This document shows, in pieces, positions 50,701-63,240 of a stretch of DNA of 64,000 bases. The stretch comes from Agroathelia rolfsii (Eukaryota > Basidiomycota > Agaricomycetes > Amylocorticiales > Amylocorticiaceae): contig JABRWF010000005.1 of assembly GCA_018343915.1 (NCBI GenBank), positions 1,647,001 through 1,711,000 of the forward strand. The letters run 5' to 3'. Numbering within the stretch: the stretch's first letter is position 1; the number at the start of each line of letters is the position of its first letter. Under the pieces are notes generated by a model. The model was not told the origin of the DNA, made no database searches, and saw only the letters and a list, made by a program, of their open reading frames with translations. Both the position numbers and the translations under genes were made by a program.

Positions 50701-51677
50701 CTCTGCAAAAGAAAAGTTCATGGATACCTTGCCCAGGAACTTTTTCCGCCTCTGTATGAGAATCCTTTCGCACATTCATAGCAGCATGTTAACCAACGAT
50801 ATATTCTATTCCAGCATTGTTTGAAGGCCTAGCTGGAGCCGGAGGCGACATTGATGCTGCATGTTTTTTTCTTCTTTTCTTCAGGAAACCCGAGCTTCCT
50901 TTTTGATTAATACGAAAACAGATATTCGAGATCGAAGACGAGATCAATGGCACTGCAGTAGACATGGCCGAGCTAGGAATGGATGATCCTCCTGTAGACC
51001 ATTTTCATCGTGGTCTCTCTAGCAGACGCTCGAGTGCCAGCCATACTCCAAAGCCATCACGGGCACTTTCTCCCCAAAGACCCGAGCAAAATCGTCCCAG
51101 CTCGCCCTCAAACAATGGTCACAACAGCGGTAACGGCAACGGCAATAACAACAATGGCTTTGGACCTCGACGACGCCTCACATCGACAGTGAACCGTATG
51201 GGCGACGGGCCTCCTGCGTTCACTAGTCCTCTCGCACAGCTGTACCAGCCACTGATGATGGAAGAAGAAATTCCAGAGACCAGCAGTGTTACCCAAAGCG
51301 GAAATGGACAGCGTACTCTGGGCATTGGTGGCCCTTTGGGCGTCAGCTATGGACCCACGAGTCGCAGACGCTTGTCGTCTGTCGCCGGACCACGACCCGG
51401 AGGCGCTGTCTTTGGGCCTAGCAGTGCCAGCTACAAGGATTCCATTTTGAGCCAGGGAAATTTGAGGAAATTCCCCAGTGGATCACATTTGGCTGGCGAG
51501 CGCGAAAATTCCATGGCAGCCAGCCCGGAACAAGAAGACGGACTGCCAAAACGGTCTTCCTCTGTCATGGATGAAACTAGTCATGATTCAGGCGTCGAAT
51601 TGGCTAAACGGTTACGAAAGATTGAGGAAAGTCAAAAGCGTATCGAGCAGCTGCTGATGCAAGTCGCAGCGAGATGA
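47794..51677 (+). CDS. YVC1: Vacuolar TRP cation channel Yvc1 (TRPY)
   Basis: Calcium-permeable channel of the vacuole membrane, opened by stretch and calcium. I assemble 24 exons and 843 aa: 47794-47883, 47993-48020, 48080-48314, 48373-48481, 48530-48627, 48686-48734, 48787-48851, 48908-49143, 49204-49223, 49283-49304, 49370-49423, 49474-49537, 49600-49725, 49788-49808, 49861-49872, 49929-49993, 50050-50124, 50177-50187, 50242-50324, 50373-50478, 50534-50553, 50611-50753, 50815-50858, 50922-51677. Family blocks: SYEALSAPDLTYTLV, TYKRLPIHFYDPH, FVTLRNNLMVLSLRAMM, the pore AWWMLDLWFGLDASGFD (about 414-430), LSNTFSNLSEDAAAEAMF, and an acidic EIEDEI region. The Ser/Pro/Asn-rich tail ends in a coiled coil. 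Two exons have 11-12 nt. The intron at 50859 starts with GC. The exon 2 acceptor could lie 6 nt downstream. Confidence 0.92.
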
Positions 51678-52225
51678 ATGATGTAGTATGCGTCTACTTT
51701 TGCTGTGGGTAATATTCTTGATATTTCGAGCACAATGGAACATGAATTATAGTTTAGGCTACTATAATGAAACGGATTTATTTTCGATCCTTGATCGTTG
51801 TGGAGTATGCTAGGAAAGAATGGCAATGGTAGACCACTTTATTTGAGGGCATCATAAAGGGTCAATGTGTCTCTTTCAGTAACAAATCGCAAACACTCAT
51901 TGGTCCTGGCCACTAGCAAAGATCTTTGGACCAGGACAGTGATATCCCTCAGCAAACCAACTATCGAGCATAAGCCTAAGCCACATAATATTTGATTTCG
52001 ATTTCAGGGGTGAAGCCGGTGAAGATTAACCAAGCTGGAAGCATAGTTATCCGAGGGAAGAAACGAAAAATAAGAGAAACGAGTGGACGAGGAGAGGGGT
52101 ATTCTCGTAAGAAAAAGAAGGCTGATGGGAACAATATAAACACAAGAAAAATGTATATTATTATAAGGTAGCAGAAGGGAGAAGGAAGATGAAAAGTAAA
52201 CAAAACAAAACCAAAAAAATTGGAG
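51678..52225. other. Tail-to-tail intergenic region, YVC1 / RAX1
   Basis: Purine-rich on the + strand from about 52.03 to 52.22 kb, next to the 3' end of the minus-strand gene. No gene recognised. Confidence 0.5.
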
Positions 52226-53656
52226 CTAGAGACGATGACCAGGAACTGCCCAGAAGATCAGGGTGAGGGCCGTTGTAAATAAGGCAACCAGAATTGTGAC
52301 CCAGACGGCCCGACCGATAAGAAGCTTGTGTACGTATGGCTCCTTGATGCGCAAGGTTCGGAAGGGCGTCGACTCACTTTGACCCAGGAAGACGAGAATT
52401 GGGTCGAGTTCGTACTGGTGAGATATCAGGAATAATATTGCCAAGCCAAAGGGCAGGAACAACTGTAGCGAAAATAACAAATATTTAGTACAGACATGAA
52501 TCATAGAAACATAGAAATAAACTCACGAAAAATCGCTTGCTCTTCGGTTTAACATCGAGGAAAACAAGAGAAAATGCGACAGCAAGGCCAACCCAAAGAA
52601 TAATCAAACCAGCGATTAATCGTATTAGCGCCGACACGGGGGTTAGATTGCCAAAAGCCTTGGCCCGCAAGAAACGTGGGAAGGCGTCTTGCTCCATTGC
52701 TCTGAAGCAATATTCTTTCTGAAGATGGAACAAGTCGGGAATCTGAGCCATCGAGCTCATCTCACTCGGTGTCTTGGGATCCTGTGAAGATGAAAGAGGG
52801 AAGGAATGGATGCGCAGCGAAGGCGGTAAATAGATCTCGTGGTTTTCAGTACCACCATCTATAGCATTATTAGAAGGGGCAAGGTAACGATAATAAATAC
52901 GTTCAGCGGAGGCGATGAGATCCTGGCGTGTGATGGCACTTGAACGTGGTATGACCGTAGGAGCACGGCTAACACGTCGATTGAACCCAGCTGTGCTTAG
53001 ACGACCGCTGAGAGAGAAAGGCGTAGAACTGCGAGGTGGGTGGGAATCAGGGCCTTCCCCACTGCCTACGGCTGTAGCTGGCGACATAGTGGCCCCACGG
53101 GGAACAGGACTAGTGGAACGCATTCCTGCACGACTACCAGAGCGATACGGATCCAGGGTTTGACCTTGGGCCTTCTCAGAGCCAGCCATTCGAAGATCGC
53201 TCTTTTCTTGGTCCGTCAACATTTCGCCGGTACTAGCCGTGCTTCTCTTGGTTGTTCCAAATCCCCCAGTGGGAGGGGCCAAGCCGACTACGGCGCCATA
53301 GATAGAGCCCCTTCGACGCGCATAGTCCCAATACTGCGGCCAGTCCTCTTTGATGGTACGACCTGACTTTCGCACATCCTTGAAATAGGCTCGACAAAGA
53401 TTCTCGTGTTGCTGGACGTCAAGCCAAAAGTCTAGGACATCTTCAGCGCCTTCACGTTGGAGAAATAAACTACAAATACACCGTAATATTTTATTGAGTC
53501 CGACTATAGAAATGCAAGTGCTACAAGCGCAACGCACTAAAACATGAACAGATCAACTGGAGGCCTTGTCCTCCGAGAAAGAACTTCTTGAAAAGATGGC
53601 AATCTATGTTTCCTACTGGAAGCCCAGTCATCTTGCTTTTGCTCGTCGTCGCCCAT
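52226..53656 (-). CDS. RAX1: RGS-domain membrane protein, Rax1-like
   Basis: Exons in coding order: 53656-53538, 53469-52527, 52462-52226, giving 432 aa. An N-terminal RGS-type domain starts near residue 18 (LPSFQEVLSRRTRPPVDL, FYLFLQREGAEDVLDFWLDV, NLCRAYFKD). It is interrupted by a Ser/Pro/Thr-rich insert (about 100-215). It resumes with ITRQDLIASAERIYYRYLAP and LFHLQKEYCFRAMEQDAFPR. Three C-terminal hydrophobic helices follow (ALIRLIAGLIILWVGLAVAF, LFLPFGLAILFLIS, VWVTILVALFTTALTLIFW). This is the arrangement of yeast Rax1, a cell-pole marker needed for bipolar budding. In filamentous fungi Rax1 proteins are linked to polarity and G-protein signalling. It is divergent from NDUFA2 with 202 nt between starts. 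Confidence 0.9.
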
Positions 53657-53858
53657 GATCTTGCAGGCGTGAAGCGTTGGGGGTTTAAGATGAACAACGA
53701 TGGCGACGGTGATGTAAAGCGAATGAAGAATGCGACAAGGATTAAGTGGGCAAACAAGGACAAACAACCCTACAAGCTACTTCTTCCTAAGTCAGCATAG
53801 TCAACAGGACGTCTAACTATAATATTTCGAATAGACTGGTCATTTCCACCCATCCATC
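53657..53858. promoter_or_regulatory. Shared upstream region, RAX1 / NDUFA2
   Basis: 202 nt between divergent starts; no specific site claimed. Confidence 0.55.
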
Positions 53859-54295
53859 ATGTCTTTCGCCAAAGCATTCTCACCTGCACTGAGAGAAGTC
53901 AGGGTCTTGCTTTGCCAGACTTCCCCAGCATCCTCTGGAACACGGTTAGCTTGCTAATACAATAACAAAAGTCCGCTCGAGACGCTTTCACCGCTCACAT
54001 TTGTTTTTCGGCACCATTCTCAGGCAGTTCATCCTCTCCAAATATCCTGTCATTAAGCAACATAATCCGGACCTTCCTGTCTTGATTCGTGAGGCCTCCG
54101 GTACACCTGCCCGAGTGTTTGCTAGGTTTGGTGCGTGCATTTTAATACACCTAGTCTCCGCATCGGCTCTTGCATCATGTGCTCATGTTCTTTTCTTCTT
54201 GTCTTTCAGAGAAGGGCGTAGAGAAACATGTAGAGCTTGACAATCTGTCGCAGGCAGATGTCGAGAGCAAAGTGGCTCAACTATTGAGTGTATAA
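53859..54295 (+). CDS. Complex I accessory subunit NDUFA2 (B8, 10.5 kDa)
   Basis: Thioredoxin-like accessory subunit of the NADH dehydrogenase matrix arm. Exons: 53859-53944, 54024-54130, 54210-54295, giving 92 aa, the usual size. The pattern is typical: LREVRVLLCQTSPASSGTR, FILSKYPVIKQHNPDLPVLI, REASGTPARVFARFEKGVEK, then LDNLSQADVESKVAQLL. No cleavable presequence is apparent, as is normal for this subunit. Together with CYT1, TIM23, the TPR gene and the FMP32-like gene it is one of five mitochondrial genes in the window. Confidence 0.95.
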
Positions 54296-56960
54296 TCCTT
54301 ATCCCCTCACATTGCATACCAAGAGGTTGTATGTCATCCCGATGAAAACTCGATATTACCACACATTTTCTAGATGGTCATGACAGACTTATGATCTACT
54401 ACTAACATCTCTTGTCTGAAGCTATGCGTATCACTTTCCAATTTTCTTTGGAATTATTCTTTCACTCATAGCCTATTGCTATTGTTAACTCAACTGCGTC
54501 AATTTCATTCAGCCTCAATGAAAACTCGTGTAGTACTCGGGGGCCAGTTTCCGAACCTGTGTTGATTGATTATTCAGGCTGCATGCTTTTATTATACACG
54601 TGAAGACATCAAGCTCTGTTTGCTTTCGGTGCTAAGTGGCTTGGCTATTATCATGTCATCATTGATCAAAAGCTAGGTTAGAGCCGGAAGACGGCAGCTC
54701 CGTTTATTAACCCCCTGGCTCTGTAGGCCAAGTGATGATGACACTAAGTACACATATCATGCACGAGGACCGACACATGTTCCATAGCTCAGTCGCGTCT
54801 CAGATACTGGCTGGAGCATGCATGCACTAGTCTTGTTCAACGGTTCACATACAGCTTCCATTATATCAGCAATCTTTCACACGTCTGCACTAGATTGATA
54901 GTTATGTGTCAAGCCCAAGAATAACCATCCTGCATATTGACTGAAAATTTGGGATCCGTCATACCCCAACAGCTCCCGGTACGAGGAATGCTACACCGAC
55001 CGGCTGCCAGGGGTAGGAAGCTATATTCAGGTATTCATTATTCATCGTAGCGTGGAAAGGCCTCGCCCTTCAGCGCTTAGTGCCACAAGGTTGAGATATT
55101 CATTTGAGTAAAAACGTGGACATTTATAAGACGCGTGTTGGTCTTGGGATAATTTAAAGAAATTACGCAACAAGGAGAGGTTGTCGTTATACTCACTACT
55201 AGCCAACATTTGTTGGTGCATGTAGCTTCTAGCGATGCCTTGCAGCAGCAGCTCGAACCTGGAGCGTTTACAATACGTTCAAGGCCCCTAATTGATGCTC
55301 CATCAGCCATGATGAACATACGTCAGATAAAAGTACTTAGGTGAGTCTGCCTGCATCCATTTTTTGATTTATTATGGTTAATGACCGATTTTCGGACCAA
55401 CATCCAACTTGAGTATATGCTTGCAACATTTCGGAACTATGGGGTGTATTTGATACAATCAGCCTATTCTTGGTAATTAATCTTAGATCTGGATTTTCGG
55501 AGGCCAGATTTCCAGAAATACCATTGTGCATAAAACCGTTTGATTATCCTGCTTACGACCCAGCGCAATGCAGGGTAAAAAACAAAAAACAAGGTCTTCC
55601 AAATCGAGAATCGAGCAGGAACCAAATAGTTCAAGTTTCAGTTCTAATAGTAAACTCAACCTGGCCGACGTTACGGCATCTCATCTATATATTTATGTAT
55701 GCATTGCTAAGTAACACAGAATCTGAGAGTGGGAGTGAACTCACCATTTTCAAGGATACTGACTCGAAGTTAGGAAGCCACCTCACTTCTTGTACCCAGC
55801 TGAACTTCAACTTTAAATTTATCCGGGTAGAGTACCTTACACACGCGAGAATTATTTCCGAATCGCTACAAAATAAGCGTTCAGTTGCCTTACCGGCCAT
55901 CAATGCATCAGAACCTTTTCCCATTTGCACTAGAAATGGGGAAGCTAGTTACAGTTACAAATTCACCTCCCTCCGAAACACTTCACGGCCTAGGAGGACG
56001 GTCCGAGTTTGGATTTTGATACCATAATAATGGATTACATTACTACTAAGACCAGCCTTATATTTGCTATTACAGCACCGATTCATCTTTGATAGCATCG
56101 CAGGCGGTACCCACTGCAGGCCGCTCATAAACGCCCCAGACAGCATTTATGCTACGTACATCAAGAACTTTAGTGTCAGGCTGGACTTGAGGGGAAGGTT
56201 ATTGCCACGCCGCTAACTAAGTCTTGCATGTGTATCGTCTCGAATGCTGAGCGTTGATCCGCTGTTAGAGAAAGCTAGTAAGGAGTCTCTCAAGCACTCA
56301 GGTTTGTGTCATCCAAAGCTTACGGCATTCGGCATCGCAATCGCGATTCTAAGTTGTCGACAAGAAATCCGAAGTCGGAGAACTAAGTTTTACGGGTTTA
56401 CCTCTACCGTTTTCACCTTTTCTGGCACTCCTGCTGCCATGGAATGAGCTCGCATCATCGATTAATTGGATGCGGCTCTGCAAATACTTGCTCCGTACAT
56501 TACAACTGGTACACTGGGGCCCCGACCCTTAGCATATGGTCCCTGTTGAGCTGGGCACACATATCCCGAGCAACCGATTACCAGTACCTTGATCAGGTTG
56601 GCTCACAACATAGACGATCCTGCGGAGCGGCAATAAGACCCTGGGTGACTTAGGTTATGCGACAAATATAATCCATCCGGTATTAGCCCCGTTGTGAATG
56701 TTGTATAGCCCGCATATGCCGGCTGTCACAACATGCCAGAGCAATGGCGATTTGCTCAGCAGCCTTGTTCCATGCTACAACCCAATCTGGCGGGCGGTGA
56801 ATGATCTCTGCGAGTTATATAAGTCACAGACATGCAACAAGAATCTTGCATAAGGTGTGTCTAACACCAGTCCCCTCCCGGCCTCCGCTAGTCACTTGCA
56901 TACAGCACTTCTGGTGTTGTTCGTGTTCTATTCGTGCCAAGTTTCTTCAGCCTCGCCAAC
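54296..56960. other. 2.7-kb gene-free region upstream of OLE1
   Basis: No exon chain or conserved translation seen. The longest open frame (55470-56027, +) has no resemblance to a known family and no typical codon pattern. The last few hundred bases should contain the desaturase promoter. Confidence 0.5.
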
Positions 56961-58667
56961 ATGTCGTCTCTAAATCCATTCGCGGATTGGCCACGCATAA
57001 CCAAGATTCGCTGGTAGGCGCTTGCACTATCCCTCAGATGCTCGTCCTCGTTCTTATACCTTGTACATAAATAAAGGTTCAACCTGGCGGTGCTATCTAT
57101 CACACCAACTTTAGCTCTATATGGCATCTTTACACATGCTTGGCAATTCAAGACAGCAGTTGCTACATTGCTCTATTACCTATTTTCCACGTGGGGTACG
57201 TGCATTTAACAACGTGGTGTTGCTGTGGCTATGGTATTGAATCGAACATTCTGCCTGCAGGCATAACCGCAGGTTTGACTATTGACATATGATCGGACCG
57301 ATTCCTCTTAATTAACACGTCTATGTCAGGTTACCACCGTCTTTGGTCACATCGAGCTTTCAATGCTACATTGCCTTTGCAACTTTTCCTGCTTTTTGGC
57401 GGTACAAGTGCTGTACAAGGATCATTATACTGGTGGGCAAGACGCCACCGCTCCCATCATCGGCACACGGACACCGATCTTGACCCATACAACGCTCAAC
57501 GGGGTCTACTTTGGACACATATAGGATGGATGATATTTGAAACAGATATGCGTGCTGGTAAAGCGGATATTAGTGACCTGCAAAAAGATCCTCTTGTGAT
57601 GTGGCAGCATCGCTGGTACTTCCCTCTTCTAACATTCTGGGGTTATCTTCTCCCACTACTAATTCCTGGTCTTGGTTGGGGAGACTGGAAGGGTGGCATA
57701 TATTTTGTCGGCGCACTACGCATGACAATCACACACCACGTGCGTATCAGACTTGGGTTCTTTTCACATAGCAGTGCACCTTAAAATGATTCTCACCTTT
57801 GATGGCATTTTAGGGTGTATTCTGCGTCAACTCTCTTGCCCATCATCTCGGCTCTTCTCCTTATGATGACAGATTAACACCACGCGATCACTTCATCTCT
57901 GCGGTATTGACGCTCGGTGAAGGATATCACAACTTCCATCATCAATTCCCTATGGACTACCGTAATGCCTTCAAATGGTATCAGTACGACCCTACGAAAT
58001 GGTTCATTGCCGCTTGCGGTTTCCTTGGCCTCGCTTCGCAGCTTCGGCAATTCCCCAGCAACGAGATCGAGAAAGGTGCCTTATCCATGAAGCTGAAACA
58101 ATTGAAAGAGGTCCAAGACAATCTCCACTGGCCGCCGCCTCCCGAAGAACTTCCCATAGTTACCTGGGAATCCTGTACGGAATTCTAATTCATTATTAAT
58201 CTCGCTTAAGGCAGCCGTCACTCATCTTCCATGTGCTCAATATCTAGATCAGCAAGAAGCTAAGACGCGAACATTGCTACTGATTTCCGGGTTCATACAC
58301 GATGCATCTTCGTTTGTTGAGCACCCTGGAGGTGTAGCACTTCTCAAAGCCTACGCAGGAAAAGATGCTACGGCCGCGTAAGTATTCTTAATATTCCAAA
58401 CTGTATCCGAGCATTGAATACCATCGATTATAGATTCTTTGGAGGCGTGTATCGTCATTCCAACGCAGCACATAATGTGAGTTGTCGCTATAACCCTCAA
58501 ACACCCTTCTTAATCGGCTAAAATTCTTTATTCCACAGCTTCTGTCAATGATGCGTGTTGGTATCCTCGCTGGAGGAGTTGAAGGACCCTCCGATCATTT
58601 CATACCTCCCGGACAAAAATTGTACATTGCCCAAGTTGCGTCAGAGGAAGAAAAGTCAGAACACTAA
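56961..58667 (+). CDS. OLE1: Delta-9 fatty acid desaturase with fused cytochrome b5
   Basis: ER enzyme that makes oleoyl- and palmitoleoyl-CoA from saturated acyl-CoA, using electrons through its own cytochrome b5 domain. Exons: 56961-57013, 57077-57195, 57261-57272, 57330-57739, 57814-58174, 58248-58377, 58434-58476, 58539-58667, giving 418 aa. The three His boxes are present: HRLWSH (64-69), HRSHH (101-105) and HNFHH (237-241). The b5 heme site EHPGG is at 343-347, with a second His in YRHSNAAHN. Membrane helices surround the boxes. The N-terminus is short for fungal Ole1, with only about 20 residues before the first helix, so an upstream exon cannot be excluded. The third exon is 12 nt long and completes WGITAGYHR. 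Confidence 0.95.
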
Positions 58668-60597
58668 AATACATGCACTGTGATTATTAGTATGTGTTGC
58701 TATGTGAATAGGTTGTGCTGAGGCAATGCCTCCTGTTGAATTTTTTTTCATTTTTTTCATTTATTTCATTATTATCATTTATGACAATTTTGATGATTCG
58801 ACTTTGCTCTATTTTACAGAGATTACCTTTATTTTGTATACACATATAATTTAAATTTCCGATCATTGCATCGACCCAATTTATTTCTCAGATTCTTTGT
58901 TTATTTCATAAGCGTCGCGATCGTTATGGAGACCGGGCCTGACGGAAGTGGGACTCCGAAGTGGGAACGATCTTCCCGCGTTTCCAACCCCTAAACTGAT
59001 CCGACCTGCTGCATAACGCAACGGCTAAGAAATGAATCATAAATTATACTCGATACTCGGTGACTTAAGATATGAGCACCGTGATCACGTATACTTGTCG
59101 CAAATTTGTAGGTGCATTCCTGACAGACAGCCGAGATGTTGACAGGGTGAGCTGTTTCGAAACTCAGGGCGATGCATCGGTAATCATTAATCACGCCCAT
59201 CAATATGAATATGCATGAATGTAAAACTTCGAAGCCTTCGACGGAGACAAGTGAGATGAGGTGAATGTATGCACTTGCAGTTGTCTATGGGTATGGGCAA
59301 GAAAACAAGTACATCCATCCCTCTTCCATAGAAAAGCTGTCAAATCACGAAGGATAGCAAATATGTTTCATTACAAGGAAAAATTGCTAGGAAACCTAGC
59401 TCCTTATATTAGACACGTATCGCGCTACTATGCAATGCTGTACCATCATATCTTCCTCCCTTCCTCCTCCCTTTCTCCTCTGAGTCCGGAAAACGGAGGG
59501 CGTTTCTTCACAGGACAATTCATGCCGCAGACCCCGATCACGGAGTTCAATAACAATGATATTGCGACCGTTCCGTTAGGGTTATTTTCTAGTCCGTGAG
59601 GTAAGGGAACTCGGGGAGCTGCCCGAAGGTATGAGTTTAGCGGTCAAGCACAGCCTAGGTTTTCCCGGGATTTTCACATACTGAGCAGTGCAATAGTCCT
59701 ATCATAGCAAATGCTCAATTGGTGCCATCTGCCAGTAATAAAATGGTTTTCATCATTATTCACGATGCATCGGATGTCTGACTTGCAGTAATGACCATAG
59801 CTGTTGCCGTTCAAGAAACAGGTTTTAAATAAAAAAATTTTCAGCTGAACGAACCAACAAAAAAAAAAAAACTTATTTCACAGGCCTTTGATGTCAACCG
59901 AGCCCGAAAGCACCATGAAATATTTCATCATATGTATTTATCAGAATGTAGTGTAGAAACCCCGCATACCATGGTGATGTCTCACTATAGTGATGAGAAT
60001 AGCTACAACTTGAATGAGTCTGACTGCATGCGATCCTGCATGTGCATGTGCATACAACTTGAATATCATCCCACCGCCAAAAAAAACGTTGAATCCACGT
60101 CATCATTGGAATATCCAATCCGAGGCCGCCGGTCCCTGCGGCTGTAGTATACTACAGTGAAAATGTGCCTTGCTGGCTTCATAGTGCTTGGAATTATCAT
60201 CATCGCAACAATCTCATTCTGATGAAGGCTCAGCGCTCAGCGCTCAGTGCCTTACTACTAGAACCAGCCGGTAGGTAAGTTTCGCTTAATGCCCTTTGTA
60301 TTCCATAAAGTCGAAGGATTGAAACGCTTAGAGCATTAATTCACGAATAGGAGAGGAGCATCAAATTTCAACAATACACTTTGTAAACTTTAAAATACAA
60401 AGAAAAATAAAACTGTTATCACTGATAGTAATACAACCGGCCCGGGGGGGCACCTATGTGATCATGGTCCTGCAGAAATAACCGTTTGAGCCAGAGCAAG
60501 TACGCTTGTGTTGATGACACGTGGGATTGACTGACTCAATTGAAGGGTTTGTTCACCCGAGTCGGTAGCAATGACGCACGAACCTGAGACATGGCGC
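58668..60597. other. 1.9-kb gene-free region after OLE1
   Basis: AT-rich flank after OLE1, then unremarkable sequence. A 7-nt unit (CGCTCAG or near) repeats three times at about 60229-60250. The frame at 59261-59599 (+) has no recognisable product. Confidence 0.5.
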
Positions 60598-61257
60598 CTA
60601 TTTCTCCGAATCTTCCTCCCCTTCTGCCTCACCCTCGCCTGATGCATGGGGACGAGCAAAATGGGGTGGTACGGCTTTACTTTCAGCAGTATAGTTGAAT
60701 TCAGTTATCTTTCTTTCCGACGAGATCTGCTCGGCGGTGGATCCAGAGGTGAATGGGGGTTCTACCCTGGATTTTATATAAGATCAGATGGCGCGGATAC
60801 GGTAACGTTTGAGTATAAATAAAAATAATGACTTTGCGGTGAAATGGATTATCAGCAGTGTTTGCGCCGGGGCAGCTCGTACCCTGAACTTCATGTTGCG
60901 AGTAACTGTAATCGCACCCTTGGCCGTCCCTGTCATATAATAGAAGTAGTGGCAACATTAATTGCGTATAGGGAAACAATAGCATCCTAGTTAATGTTGC
61001 AGACCATCGTCAATAGCTTCCAGATCATCCCATGAAACGCTGGCTTGAGTGATAGCGGCACCACCCTTGGACAGTTGTTCCTTGAGATCCTGAAGAGACA
61101 CAGGATCGTTGTCCTTTTTGGCTTGCACACTGGAAGAAAAGGCGGTGTCGAAGGCAGTGTCATGCTCCGATGAGTCAAACAGCGGCGTGAGATGCGATTT
61201 AATCCATGACTTGATATCAGACTGAGAGTCGGTAGTCTGAGCAGTACTACTAGACAT
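60598..61257 (-). CDS. Small fungal protein, NTF2/SnoaL-like candidate
   Basis: Three exons (61257-61005, 60929-60833, 60766-60598) encode 172 aa. The N-terminal half is polar and helical (IKSWIKSHLTPLFDSSEH, VSLQDLKEQLSKGGAAITQA). Exon 2 holds the best conserved-looking part, GAITVTRNMKFRVRAAPAQT. The tail is polar and acidic, with PPHFARPHASGEGEAEGEED. I recall short hypothetical proteins in basidiomycetes with the order 'DLKxxL ... TRxMKFRxRAAPAQT' that are modelled as NTF2-like folds; I cannot name a function. Reading on without splicing ends within a few residues of exon 1, so exons 2 and 3 were found by phase and homology. It is divergent from RPC40 with 202 nt between starts. Confidence 0.72.
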
Positions 61258-61459
61258 GGAGTGTACTATGACGTGAATGTCCAAGATGACTTGAAACTCC
61301 GACAAGCGCTGCTTGCTCTCTATTTTCTGTGGTGCTCGGACCGTGTTAGAGGACCTGGCGCATACACACACGAGTAAAATTATACTGGAGACAACGGTGG
61401 CATCTGCGTCTACTGGAACATTAATCCATTAAATCAACTGTTCTTGCTGCTCTGAAAAC
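61258..61459. promoter_or_regulatory. Shared upstream region, small NTF2-like gene / RPC40
   Basis: 202 nt between divergent starts; no specific site claimed. Confidence 0.55.
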
Positions 61460-62957
61460 ATGGCTCCTCGCGGTGCACCCTCCGATCCTGCCATTCCACC
61501 ATTTTCAACTCGAACTCATGTCGGCATACACCGAGAACATGTATCCGATGTATCCAGTCAAGACTATCCAGGGATGTACCCCGACGAAGACCATGCATGG
61601 AATCTGGAAAAATTCAAAAAGGCGCGTTGTTTCTCGTGCGTCCTTCTCACATCTTCATCGACAAAAAATTTTGACTATTGGAACTCTATCTTTTCTCCTC
61701 TATCTATTTTCACATAATTCTCGTCGCTTCGCTTGCAGGGCATGAGCGTGCGAGTCACCCGAATTTCCAACCGGTCTATTGACTTCGATCTTGCGGGTGT
61801 TGATGCTAGCATCGCAAATGCCTTCAGAAGAATCCTCATCGCGGAGGTAAGTAATCCTTATTTCCCTTAGTATCCTTTTGTTTTTTTTTTTGTGATCGGC
61901 AAAGACTATCTCATTATCTTGTCTCATGATTCATGATTTTATTTTGATACAGCAATTGACATCATCTGACAGGTGCCCACAGTTTGTATCGAAAGGGTTT
62001 ACGTCTTCAACAATACATCCGTCATCCAAGACGAAGTTCTTTCTAGTCGAATAGGTCTCGTTCCATTGAACGTTGATCCCAGTTTGATAGATTGGTCGCC
62101 GCGTAAGCTATCAGTTGGATTTTCTATCCTTGCTATCATGATGTGAAGTCTGATGAACGAACGAACGAACTCTCCCCCGTCTACTCGAATTAAAAAAAAA
62201 AAAAAAAAAATCATATAGCTGGAGCAGGACCTACCGACCAAAACACTCTCGTCTTCACGCTCAACGTCACCTGCACACGAGCCCCCGTGGCCAACCAACA
62301 AAAAGGCAAAAAGAAGACGACTACCACCACCGCCAACGCCCCCTCGGAAGCCGAGTCATCCTCATCCCCATCGACTACGACGAATAATTCGCCGTACATC
62401 AACGAATATGTCTATTCAGGCGACCTCAAGTGGCGTCCAGAGGGCGACCAACCGACGATGCTCACGGACCCCGTTCCGAGCGTGCTGAACCCGAACATTG
62501 TGCTTGCCAAGTTACGACCGGGGCAGGATATTTCGATGGAATGTCATGCGATCAAGGGTGTTGGTATGGATCATGCCAAGTTTAGTCCAGTCGGTATGTT
62601 ATATGTCTTCCTCAATTTGCGGCATAACTCAAACCAATAATAATAATAATATCTATGAAAAAAAAACAGCGACGGCATCATACCGCATCCTCCCCACCGT
62701 CCATATCCTCAAACCGATCCCGCCCGAACACGCCGACAAGTTTGCGAAATGCTTTAGTCCGGGCGTGATCCGCGTGGATCCGCAGACGAAGGCGGTGAGC
62801 GTGGACCCCGTCGGTGTGCGGAACGATACCGTCAGCCGCGAGGTGCTGCGGCATCCCGAGTTTGAAGGCATGGTTCAGCTTGGACGAAAGAGGGATATAT
62901 TTTTGTGTATGTACTTTTTTTTCATCTTCTTTCTTACCCTTGATATATGCGGTACTG

Positions 62958-63049
<92 letters not shown>

Positions 63050-63240
63050 ACATTATACCAGTCAACATCGAGTCTGAGTCGGCGTACAAGCCAGAACGAC
63101 TATTGCCTGAGGCGATCAAGGTGATGAGAAACAAGATCGCGACGATTCGGACGGCTGCACAGGCCCTTGTTGTCGATGCTTCTGCGGCATCATCTTCTGG
63201 CAAGGGGAGCGATGGAGACGTTGAGATGGCTGCACCTTGA
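61460..63240 (+). CDS. RPC40: RNA polymerase I and III subunit AC40 (RPAC1)
   Basis: Alpha-like assembly subunit shared by RNA polymerases I and III; pairs with AC19. Exons: 61460-61621, 61739-61846, 61973-62102, 62219-62593, 62670-62906, 63062-63240, giving 396 aa. Family blocks: [95 protein letters not shown] and YRILPTVHI. The C-terminal part ends in a Ser/Gly-rich stretch. A low-complexity Lys/Thr/Ser insert lies at about 155-180. Intron 1 must start with GC (AAG|GCGCGT) to keep the usual KFKK-x3-V spacing. A GT donor 21 nt further on would add seven residues. Intron 5 contains a long CA repeat. The model is otherwise firm. Confidence 0.94.
62960..63047. repeat. (AC)44 microsatellite in RPC40 intron 5
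   Basis: About 88 nt of uninterrupted AC repeats inside the intron 62907-63061, ending 14 nt before the 3' splice site. It likely varies in length between strains. Confidence 0.97.

Noticed and set aside
55470..56027. 185-residue + strand frame
   Set aside because: No domain pattern; stop-rich surroundings suggest chance.
59261..59599. 112-residue + strand frame after OLE1
   Set aside because: No recognisable product and no neighbouring exons; left as non-coding.
62678..63203. Frames encoding alternating Cys-Val or Thr-His runs
   Set aside because: Simple translation of the AC repeat inside an RPC40 intron.
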